Source of the DNA: Patescibacteria group bacterium
GTDB taxonomy: Bacteria; Patescibacteriota; Microgenomatia; UBA8517
DNA length: 9,878 nt
Direction: 5' to 3'
Assembly (NCBI GenBank): GCA_025057695.1
Contig: JANWVB010000018.1
Location: 7,810 to 17,687, forward strand
The stretch's first letter is position 1. Each line of letters begins with the position of its first letter. Positions 1 to 5,367 of the stretch are shown one piece after another. The translations under genes were made by a program, and so were the position numbers. The notes under the pieces are model-generated. The model was given only the letters and a program-made list of their open reading frames with translations, was not told where the DNA came from and did no database searches.

Positions 1-296
1 GGTTTATTCTCTTCTTGGGTAATTTTTAATTCCGCAGCAACACCGCTTGCAGTATCAGTGTACTCTCCACAAATAACAATAACTTGTTCCACTCTTTTGA
101 TTCTTTGACGGACCTTTTCTTTCCAATCACCGGTTAATTCTTCTTTTACAGACATATCAGTGATTTCAAATGGACTATCTTCGTTTTTTGCTTGACCAAC
201 GAGTAGATTTTTTAAATCTACATCATGATCATAATCAAAACTGATAAAAACTCTGACTTTTGGGGTTGATTTATAAAAATGATTGTAATAACTCAT
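1..296 (-). CDS. TIR-like protein, Thoeris ThsB/DUF1863 type (3' end outside window)
   Basis: The first 98 codons of a gene that continues past the left edge. The ATG is at 296-294 and overlaps the TGA stop of the upstream endonuclease gene (ATGA at 296-293), which implies translational coupling. Visible parts fit the TIR-like domain family that includes Thoeris ThsB (DUF1863, MTH538-like): a first beta strand KVRVFISFDYDHD at residues 13-25, a conserved stretch FEITDMSVKEEL at 43-54, a helix GDWKEKVRQRIKR, a beta strand QVIVICGEYT at 71-80, then a segment TASGVAAELKI in which Glu89 sits where TIR NADases carry their catalytic Glu. Known ThsB proteins sense phage and make a cyclic ADP-ribose-type signal for ThsA; members of the wider family also occur without ThsA. 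The family call is firm for a TIR-like fold. Its enzymatic activity and partner are inferred. The only neighbours visible are restriction-modification genes. Confidence 0.82.
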   Translation of the reverse strand, partial: MSYYNHFYKSTPKVRVFISFDYDHDVDLKNLLVGQAKNEDSPFEITDMSVKEELTGDWKEKVRQRIKRVEQVIVICGEYTDTASGVAAELKITQEENK

Positions 297-1339
297 ATTA
301 GTATAATTTTAAAATTATTAACTTTTGCTTCTTCTCGCAAAAGTCTTAAAATCTCTTTTTGAGAAGAAGAAAGACGGTTTTCATTAAAATAATTTTCGAC
401 CGTTAATTTTAATACAGCTATGGGATTATATTTTGTGGCATCAATTTTTACATCTTCAAGATTGGTAAATAAAATCATTTTTAATAAGCCGTCTTTTATA
501 TCTTCTAAAGATGGTAAAGAATTAGTTCTGCTGTGTTTTCCTTCGATAAGGAAAATATTGTTTCCCTTAATTTCCACTTCGTCGGAGGTAAAATAGTAAT
601 ATCCACCTAAATAATTTTTTATTGTAATTATTGCTTTTGTGCCGATTAAATTTTCTTTTGGTTGGATAGTTATGCTTTCTCTTTTCTGCGCCTTTTCTGC
701 TAATGTCCGAGACAATTTCATAAATTCATTTTTGCCTTTCAACAATTCGACAATCCTCTTTTCGGCGCTTTGCCGAGAATGCATCTCCACTTTTAATTTT
801 TTAGAAATTCTTTCATAAGATTCTAACGCCTTTTGTCCTATTTGTCCTACTTTATCAATATGTTCGAGGTTCCAATGTAAGGCGTCTGATTGATATGAAA
901 GAATATTCTGCACTTGCTCTTTAATGTAATCAATATCAAAATGCTGACTTGTTATTTTATTTCTGTATCTTTTGCTTTTTTCCGCATCATTGTAATAAGC
1001 AACAATAACATAAACCCCAAGAAGGCTCATTAATGAAACCGTATCCCATTGTAAAAAATCTCTATCGCCTTCCCTTCCTTCATCTTTAACAATTGGAATT
1101 ATAGTTATTTTTTTTCCTGCAAAATCTAAAGTGTCATAAACTCTAGCATAAGGATATGAACGAGTGCGTTTAGCTGAAACCCACAAACTAATTGCAACTT
1201 TGTTTTCCTTGTTTATGTTTAAAATAAAAGAGGCGCAAGAACTCAAAGCTTTTTCTAAATCTTTAAATTCAAAAACTTCTAATTCTCGACAGAGAAGCGG
1301 TTTATATTTTATCCCTTTTATTTTAGCTGATAGGTCCAT
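293..1339 (-). CDS. Type II restriction endonuclease-like protein (PD-(D/E)XK candidate)
   Basis: A 348-residue protein. Its ATG at 1339-1337 lies inside the end of the methyltransferase gene (17-base overlap, with GGGA a few bases upstream as a modest ribosome site). I do not recognise the exact family. Position directly after a DNA methyltransferase and the size fit a type II restriction enzyme. A PD-(D/E)XK-like core is visible near the C-terminus: acidic residues D253, E254 and E256, then a hydrophobic strand ending in E266-G-K268 (NIFLIEGKHS). A second conserved-looking block lies near the N-terminus: SAKRTRSYPYARVYDT (55-70) followed by KDEGREGDRDFLQWDT (85-100) and a hydrophobic stretch at 101-115, which could instead help form the active site. 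Residues about 135-225 are helical and charged and may link the two halves or recognise DNA. The C-terminal end is coupled by ATGA to the TIR-like gene. Target sequence cannot be read from the protein. Confidence 0.72.
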   Translation of the reverse strand: MDLSAKIKGIKYKPLLCRELEVFEFKDLEKALSSCASFILNINKENKVAISLWVSAKRTRSYPYARVYDTLDFAGKKITIIPIVKDEGREGDRDFLQWDTVSLMSLLGVYVIVAYYNDAEKSKRYRNKITSQHFDIDYIKEQVQNILSYQSDALHWNLEHIDKVGQIGQKALESYERISKKLKVEMHSRQSAEKRIVELLKGKNEFMKLSRTLAEKAQKRESITIQPKENLIGTKAIITIKNYLGGYYYFTSDEVEIKGNNIFLIEGKHSRTNSLPSLEDIKDGLLKMILFTNLEDVKIDATKYNPIAVLKLTVENYFNENRLSSSQKEILRLLREEAKVNNFKIILI

Positions 1340-2180
1340 ATTTTCCCGGTTTACGATAAATTATTTCTAATTTATCATTTTTGTCTGCAAGTAAATCTCC
1401 TTGCTTACTATCAAAACCTAATTTTTCTTTTATAATTGGCACTAATGACTTTTTTATTTCAATGCCAATACTATTTCTTCCTAAATCTCTTGCAGCTTTC
1501 ATAGTGGTCCCGCTACCAACAAAAGGATCTAAAACTGTTTCCTCTTTGTAAGAAAATAGTTTAATAATACGATAAGGTAGTTCGTAGGGAAAAGCGGCAA
1601 TATCCTTTTCTAAAGCAGAGCCAGGCAAAACATTATTCATTTCCCAAAGAGTCATATACCATTTCTTACTAGAAAATTCTTTTATATCAATCCTTGAAGC
1701 ATCTCTAACATCTTTAGGTATTGAACGATAATTAAATTTTCCCTTTTGAAAAATAATAATACTTTCTAACAAATTATCCGGATAAAAATACATCGGGTAA
1801 GGATTTTGAAGGATGACACCGCTTCTGCGACTAATTCTTAAATATCCATTTGGTTTTTTCCAAATAATTCTGTCTCTATATCTAAATCCAGCTTCTTGAA
1901 AAATTTTTATTGCATCAGCAACAATTGGAAATTTTTCGCCGTTAATCAACATGTCATCAATATTTAAGACTGCTATTCTTCCTTCCTGTAAAACTCTAAA
2001 GGTTTCTTTAGCAAATTTTCTTAATACTCCAAGATACTGATCATAATTTTTAAATAATCCTTTATAGTCAAAGGGTGCATTAAAATAGGGTGGCGAGGTT
2101 ATCATTAAATGACAACTACCATCTGAAATTTCTTCCATATTCATACAATTACCAATTATAAGTTTATGTATTGTTCCCAT
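1323..2180 (-). CDS. DNA methyltransferase, beta class (N4-cytosine or N6-adenine)
   Basis: A 285-residue site-specific DNA methyltransferase using S-adenosylmethionine. The motif order is that of the beta class: catalytic motif IV TSPPYF at residues 28-33 near the N-terminus, a central variable region of about 70-190 that probably recognises the target, the motif X-like FPYELPYRIIKLFS at 197-210, and the SAM-binding motif I DPFVGSGTT at 218-226. An Ser-Pro-Pro-Tyr motif is more usual in N4-cytosine enzymes, but N6-adenine methylation cannot be excluded. The ATG at 2180-2178 has AAGGA eight bases upstream and lies three bases after the stop of the broken controller gene, so both would share one transcript. 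The 3' end overlaps the endonuclease gene by 17 bases. Role: protects host DNA from the neighbouring nuclease. Length and all key motifs look intact. Confidence 0.92.
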   Translation of the reverse strand: MGTIHKLIIGNCMNMEEISDGSCHLMITSPPYFNAPFDYKGLFKNYDQYLGVLRKFAKETFRVLQEGRIAVLNIDDMLINGEKFPIVADAIKIFQEAGFRYRDRIIWKKPNGYLRISRRSGVILQNPYPMYFYPDNLLESIIIFQKGKFNYRSIPKDVRDASRIDIKEFSSKKWYMTLWEMNNVLPGSALEKDIAAFPYELPYRIIKLFSYKEETVLDPFVGSGTTMKAARDLGRNSIGIEIKKSLVPIIKEKLGFDSKQGDLLADKNDKLEIIYRKPGKYGPIS

Positions 2181-2183
2181 ATT

Positions 2184-2389
2184 TTAATCCTTAAATAAAT
2201 CTGCGACTGAAACGCCAAGCGCTTTAGCAATTTTTTCTAAAGTTTCTAATGTGGGATTAGGGTTTTTTCGCCTGTTTCAACTTTAACAATCGTATTTAAA
2301 ACCAAATCTTCCTTTTTTGAAAGACGATTTTGAGATATACATTTTTTCTGTCTTAATTTTTGGATATTTTCGCTTATTTTATTTTTTAT
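2184..2389 (-). pseudogene. XRE/Cro-family helix-turn-helix controller, start codon lost and frame changed
   Basis: Read leftwards from 2389, one frame gives ISENIQKLRQKKCISQNRL and continues to VETGEK, then stops at TAG 2248-2246. The next frame continues at 2264 with PNPTLETLEKIAKAL and ends LFKD at TAA 2186-2184. Joined, they make a normal stand-alone XRE repressor of about 68 residues with the helix-turn-helix at roughly residues 17-38. The join needs a -1 change at the six-A run 2268-2263: one A too few, or two too many for the common GEN-PNPTLE form. There is also no ATG, GTG or TTG between the in-frame stop at 2401-2399 and the conserved region. A good ribosome site AAGGAAGG (2400-2393) faces ATA at 2389, which looks like a mutated ATG. 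Upstream of the methyltransferase, it would be the controller of this restriction-modification operon. A recoded or ATA-started live gene, or base errors, are alternatives. Confidence 0.78.
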
Positions 2390-2398
2390 ATTCCTTCC

Positions 2399-2420
2399 TT
2401 AAGATTTGTAAATATCTTAA
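2399..2420 (-). promoter_or_regulatory. Inverted-repeat operator candidate before the controller gene
   Basis: Perfect 7-base inverted repeat TTAAGAT (2399-2405) and ATCTTAA (2414-2420) with an 8-base spacer. It lies just downstream of the TATAAT box read leftwards and touches the AAGGAAGG ribosome site, so a bound repressor would cover the likely transcription start. This is where a XRE controller usually binds to repress its own operon. Binding is inferred. Confidence 0.5.
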
Positions 2421-2427
2421 AAAACTA

Positions 2428-2457
2428 ATTATAATAAGCTAAATTTAACTTGTTTAA
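2428..2457 (-). promoter_or_regulatory. Putative sigma70-type promoter of the restriction-modification operon
   Basis: Read on the minus strand: a perfect -10 box TATAAT at 2433-2428 and a weak -35 candidate TTAAAC at 2457-2452 with an 18-base spacer. The expected start near 2421 falls at the edge of the inverted repeat at 2399-2420. The surroundings are very AT-rich, and a plus-strand TATAAT also occurs at 2458-2463, so a chance match is possible. Confidence 0.45.
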
Positions 2458-2508
2458 TATAATGATATAAACTTTTCAAACAAAGTCAAATAAAACTTAG
2501 ATTTTTTT

Positions 2509-2547
2509 ATCTTAACTTGCCGCACTGCTTTTAAAATCTTTTAAGAT
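2509..2547. repeat. Second inverted pair of the ATCTTAA/TTAAGAT half-site
   Basis: ATCTTAA at 2509-2515 and TTAAGAT at 2541-2547, separated by 25 bases, repeat the half-sites of the operator at 2399-2420. The right copy is also part of the short palindrome ATCTTTTAAGAT (2536-2547). These could be auxiliary sites for the same regulator or for the rightward gene. In AT-rich DNA some copies may be chance. Confidence 0.4.
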
Positions 2548-2716
2548 AAACTACAAACAAGCACAAGGAAGAGAGTAAGAAAGGAAATTTTTGCTCAATT
2601 GCTTCTGTTGTGTGATACTTTTTTTGATAAAATAAAGACATAACAATTTGCAATTTAATTCAAAGTAAAACACAATTTTAATTCTTCTAAAACTTAATTT
2701 AGACATTAGCAAGTTC

Positions 2717-2937
2717 ATGGAACCAAAACCACTCAATCCCAACCAGCTACAAAAGTTGAACAAGTCAACCAAATCAGATCAAACTTTGATTCACAGGTAA
2801 ACAACTCTCTACCTCTACATACTGTTATAAAAGAAAACGATACAGATCTTCTGCAATTTAAATTTGACAAAGGTATTGTGCTTGTAACTAACACCTTTAC
2901 AGAAACCCTCAGTTTCCCGCCGAAGGCGAAAAAAAAG
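2717..2937 (+). pseudogene. Out-of-frame 5' part of the metalloprotease-like gene
   Basis: The region before the protease-like frame looks coding but in a different frame. From about 2722 it reads TTQSQPATKVEQVNQ, then LLQFKFDKGIVLVTNTFTETLSF near 2857-2916, a believable protein. This frame has no ATG, GTG or TTG before the GTG at 2878. The only nearby ATG, at 2717, is in a third frame that stops at TAA 2798-2800. A -1 change somewhere between 2892 and about 2940 would join this part to the next frame. Candidate places are TTTCCC at 2913-2918 or the eight-A run at 2929-2936, which contains the heptamer A-AAA-AAG in the correct phase (2931-2937). A second change near 2717-2798 would be needed to reach the ATG. 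Decay is the simplest reading; base error or recoding are possible. Confidence 0.5.
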
Positions 2938-3029
2938 CATATTATCGCCTTAGAAAACTCATTATTAATTTCAATGGACAATCTCACAATCTTCTTGAAA
3001 ATCCTATCACACAGATTTGTGACCATTTT

Positions 3030-3815
3030 GTGTCTTTTGACGGAAGCGAAATTGGTTCACACTTCAACCCTAGAGTAGTAATTCTTGGTGAAAACAATCA
3101 GGAAATTGAAAGTCATAAAGGCAATGTCGTAATTCACGCCCCCAAAAATCAACAGCAAAATGGTTATGACGGAGAACAAATAATATACCACTGGATACAT
3201 GAACTTGCTCATGCCATCAACTTGAATGATTACCCAAGAGTATTTTATGAAAAGGAAGGGAGACGCCAAGAAAATATCCTTCTTTCTTATAACAGATACG
3301 ATCATAAAGCAATGGTAACAATAGAAAGAAATGCTCATGCGCTTGCTCTAAAAATCATTAGAAAAATTCGCAAGTTATACGGACAACATCCAAACATTTC
3401 TGAAAGAAAGTATGCCCAATTAGCAGAATATAGTTTACACACACGTCAACCTGATAACATGGATTTTCATTCTGCTTATTCAAACAAAGACAGGGCGCTG
3501 TTTAGAGAAGAAGAAATTGAAATAAGAAATCAAACACAACAAAACGATGCTATCGAAAGAAAAAATTTACAACTTATATTGAGAGAAGAAAAAATTATCA
3601 CAATGTTGGCAATAAATTTTGGGAATGAACAAGCACAAAGAAAGTACGAAATTTTGATTGAAAATATAGCACGCAAAGAGTGGTACGAAAACAAAATAGA
3701 TAACCATAAAATAATCTCTTCAGACACTAAACGAAAATGGCTTGCTGACATAATGAGAAAACGAGGAGAAGCTTGGGAACAATTTGCAATGTTATTGAAG
3801 GCAGATGAGAAATAA
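3030..3815 (+). CDS. Zinc metallopeptidase-like protein with HELAH motif (N-terminus probably incomplete)
   Basis: The frame is open from 2892 to 3815. The first standard start in it is GTG 3030, giving 261 residues, but upstream codons such as AYYRLRKLIINFNGQ (2937-2981) look truly coding, so the real protein is longer. Residues 54-64 read HWIHELAHAIN, with the HEXXH zinc site H57, E58, H61. E99 in TIERNAHALALK is a good third ligand, in the E-x-x-A setting seen in ImmA/IrrE-type peptidases. Residues about 155-261 are rich in Glu, Lys and Arg and probably form helices or a coiled coil. No signal peptide or membrane segment is visible, so it is likely cytoplasmic. The gene is divergent from the restriction-modification operon. 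ImmA-like proteins often cleave XRE repressors, which would suit this position, but that link is speculative. I do not recognise the exact family. Confidence 0.65.
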   Translation: MSFDGSEIGSHFNPRVVILGENNQEIESHKGNVVIHAPKNQQQNGYDGEQIIYHWIHELAHAINLNDYPRVFYEKEGRRQENILLSYNRYDHKAMVTIERNAHALALKIIRKIRKLYGQHPNISERKYAQLAEYSLHTRQPDNMDFHSAYSNKDRALFREEEIEIRNQTQQNDAIERKNLQLILREEKIITMLAINFGNEQAQRKYEILIENIARKEWYENKIDNHKIISSDTKRKWLADIMRKRGEAWEQFAMLLKADEK

Positions 3816-3871
3816 AAGTGCGATTTGTTATTTTGATTTGATTTCGATTAAGCCAACAAAAATGGATGTAA

Positions 3872-3897
3872 CAACTTATAAAAAATTGTCAACTTAT
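3872..3897. repeat. Short direct repeat in a convergent gap
   Basis: CAACTTAT occurs at 3872-3879 and again at 3890-3897, 18 bases apart, in the 96-base gap between the protease-like gene and ndk, which end towards each other. No U-tailed hairpin is evident in this gap. Function unknown, possibly chance. Confidence 0.3.
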
Positions 3898-3911
3898 TAA
3901 TTAATATAAAA

Positions 3912-4538
3912 CTAATCTTTTGAATTTGGCTTATTTACTTCATCTTCCCACTCTTTCGAGTAAAGAATTTTTTCTATAGCAAGATCGTAATCAACAATTT
4001 CGTTTTCTGAAAACCAAACTTTTATTTCGCGTTCAGCCTCGCCAACATTGCCTGAAGCATGAACCAAATTTCGAGTAGCGCGATCGACATCATCTGCAAC
4101 AACATATGAATCAATAGTGTAATCTGCCCTGATAGTTCCAACATCCGCAGAAAGCGGATTACCATGCCCTACCACTTTTCTGACATGCTCTATGGCGTGC
4201 GCGCCTTCTATAACCATTGCAACTATTGGGCCTGAAGTTAGATAAGTATACAAACGCCTCTGGACATCTTCAGCGTATTCTTTGGCAGTTTTAGTAATAG
4301 GCAAACCTTTGCTTTTGCGCGCTTCAATAGTGCGACTGCCTGAAGCTTCTTTTTCTTCATCAGACCAGTGGTAATGATCCATTGCTTGTTTTCTTGTGGG
4401 CATCACCATCTTTAAAGCCACAATTTTCAAGCCTTTTTTTTCAAAACGTGATATAATTTCACCCACCAAACCACGCTGAATTGTGTCCGGTTTGCACAAA
4501 ACTAATGTTCGTTCGTGATAATGAGTGTGAATAGACAT
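3912..4538 (-). CDS. ndk: Nucleoside diphosphate kinase, extended form
   Basis: Transfers the terminal phosphate from ATP to nucleoside diphosphates through a phospho-histidine, keeping nucleotide pools balanced in the cytoplasm. Family signs: TLVLCKPDTIQRGLVGEII at 11-29 with the conserved Lys16, TSGPIVAMVIEG at 101-112, NPLSADVGTIRADY at 127-140, and the active site RNLVHASGNVGEAE at 156-169 with catalytic His160 (classical form NIIHGSDS). The protein has 208 residues against roughly 140-150 in classical enzymes. The extra length is an insertion of about 35 residues between the region around 55 (DHYHW) and YTYLTSGP near 97, plus a charged tail after 180. Such insertions are seen in candidate-phyla-radiation and some archaeal enzymes. 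The ATG at 4538 lacks a clear ribosome site. It is transcribed away from the 222-residue gene. Confidence 0.96.
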   Translation of the reverse strand: MSIHTHYHERTLVLCKPDTIQRGLVGEIISRFEKKGLKIVALKMVMPTRKQAMDHYHWSDEEKEASGSRTIEARKSKGLPITKTAKEYAEDVQRRLYTYLTSGPIVAMVIEGAHAIEHVRKVVGHGNPLSADVGTIRADYTIDSYVVADDVDRATRNLVHASGNVGEAEREIKVWFSENEIVDYDLAIEKILYSKEWEDEVNKPNSKD

Positions 4539-4571
4539 TTAGATTTTGAGATTTCAAGATTAATTACAACA

Positions 4572-4577
4572 ATTATA
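4572..4577 (-). promoter_or_regulatory. -10 box candidate for ndk
   Basis: A perfect TATAAT on the minus strand at 4577-4572, 33 bases before the ndk ATG, would give a leader of about 25 bases. No good -35 box is visible. Confidence 0.4.
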
Positions 4578-4580
4578 AGG

Positions 4581-4586
4581 TATAAC
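4581..4586 (+). promoter_or_regulatory. -10 box candidate for the 222-residue gene
   Basis: TATAAC on the plus strand ends 12 bases before the ATG at 4599, so the transcript would have almost no leader. No Shine-Dalgarno lies at the usual distance: the only AAGG is at 4577-4580, 18 bases away. It sits beside the leftward ndk -10 box, making a tight divergent promoter. Confidence 0.35.
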
Positions 4587-4598
4587 CTAAATTAAAAT

Positions 4599-5267
4599 AT
4601 GTCAACAGATACACCAGAGCTGGCAATTAGAAGCTCCCAAGAAGTTCTCGCTTCAATTCTAGCCCGAGAAATGAAACAACATTTCTTAGAACTAATAAAC
4701 GCATATTGGGCACTTGTAAAGTGTGGCTACAACCATAAAAATATAGACGAACTGGAAAGATTGCTATCTTTGGTTGCAAATCCTCATTCCTATTTCTGTA
4801 GCACTGAAAGATTTGGCAACGAAAACAATCAAAATGATCAAGTTTTTTTTATAACTGGTTCCCAGCAAACTAGTTTGAGTTCAATAAGACTTGCTGTTGG
4901 CACTATTCAAGGCAATTATCACGGCGCTTTGTATATCTTTGACAGAGTAGAATTAATACCTAATGAATATAAAAATTTGTTCCCTGTATTATTTTGCCTT
5001 CCCAATCCCTCTCCAAACATTGATATGGCAAATTTTATCGCAAATACAATTGCCTTACATCAAATATTGGGGACAAAAGAACAAAGCAATAGTTTCAATT
5101 GGGAAATTGATCGAACCAAAAAAACTCTCTCTATTGAAACAAAATTTGGTCGAGCCGAATATTATGTCTTGGCCTTTAAAGACACGCAAAACATAATATA
5201 CCTCGTCAAAGTACCCAATTCAGACCACTCAATTTCTGGATCAGCAAAAAGAGTTCTTGCTGCATAA
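4599..5267 (+). CDS. Hypothetical protein, 222 residues
   Basis: I do not recognise this protein. It starts at ATG 4599 with no ribosome site, ends at TAA 5265-5267, and has codon use like its neighbours, so it is likely a true gene. Residues about 5-60 look helical (for example SSQEVLASILAREMKQHFLE), and the rest alternates short beta-like stretches such as HGALYIFDRVELI (108-120), LSIETKFGRAEYYVLAF and NIIYLVKVP, suggesting a compact mixed globular domain. There is no signal peptide, membrane segment, metal motif or nucleotide-binding loop. It reads away from ndk and lies 100 bases before the sugar dehydrogenase gene on the same strand, with a hairpin between them, so an operon is possible but not shown. 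Confidence 0.75.
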   Translation: MSTDTPELAIRSSQEVLASILAREMKQHFLELINAYWALVKCGYNHKNIDELERLLSLVANPHSYFCSTERFGNENNQNDQVFFITGSQQTSLSSIRLAVGTIQGNYHGALYIFDRVELIPNEYKNLFPVLFCLPNPSPNIDMANFIANTIALHQILGTKEQSNSFNWEIDRTKKTLSIETKFGRAEYYVLAFKDTQNIIYLVKVPNSDHSISGSAKRVLAA

Positions 5268-5281
5268 TTTACTTGTTAGAA

Positions 5282-5312
5282 AGTTAGTGCTAAAATTTTC
5301 AGCCAACTAACT
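5282..5312 (+). terminator. Imperfect hairpin after the 222-residue gene
   Basis: AGTTAG (5282-5287) pairs with CTAACT (5307-5312). The pairing extends by T5288-A5306 and, after a two-base bulge, by GCT (5289-5291) with AGC (5301-5303), leaving a nine-base loop. It starts 14 bases after the stop codon. There is no real U tract after it, so it may be only a weak or non-intrinsic terminator, or an RNA-end stabiliser. Confidence 0.3.
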
Positions 5313-5340
5313 AATTCCTATTCTGCCTCTTTAAATTAAA

Positions 5341-5365
5341 TTTCAAAATCAAAAAACTTTTGAAA
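5341..5365 (+). promoter_or_regulatory. Inverted repeat at the dehydrogenase start
   Basis: Perfect 8-base arms TTTCAAAA (5341-5348) and TTTTGAAA (5358-5365) with a nine-base A-rich spacer, ending two bases before the ATG at 5368. It could be a protein-binding operator or an RNA hairpin that hides the start. No Shine-Dalgarno is seen. AT-rich composition lowers its significance. Confidence 0.35.
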
Positions 5366-5367
5366 AT

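Larger units (their letters stand above)
2401..2716. other. AT-rich intergenic spacer between divergent genes
   Basis: About 316 bases between the controller gene (leftward) and the metalloprotease-like gene (rightward). It holds the promoter and operator described separately and a further inverted pair of the same half-site at 2509-2547. It also has a purine-rich plus-strand stretch around 2555-2587 and a possible weak rightward promoter (TTGCAA 2648-2653). I see no tRNA, CRISPR array or convincing small gene here; open frames across it have no protein-like character. Confidence 0.6.

Noticed and set aside
2551..2772. Minus-strand open frame of 73 codons in the spacer and the start of the protease-like region.
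   Set aside because: Its composition is that of a translated AT-rich antisense strand, it has no ribosome site, and it overlaps the better-supported plus-strand coding frame.
2918..2951. GC-rich hairpin CGCC-GAA-GGCG followed by an A run, considered as a terminator or as a palindromic repeat element.
   Set aside because: The run after the stem is A, not T, on the plus strand, and on the minus strand the T run precedes the stem, so it is not an intrinsic terminator. Only one copy is in the window, so a repeat family cannot be shown.
2733..3026. Minus-strand open frame of 97 codons.
   Set aside because: It lies antisense to the coding-like 5' part of the metalloprotease-like gene and has no recognisable motif.
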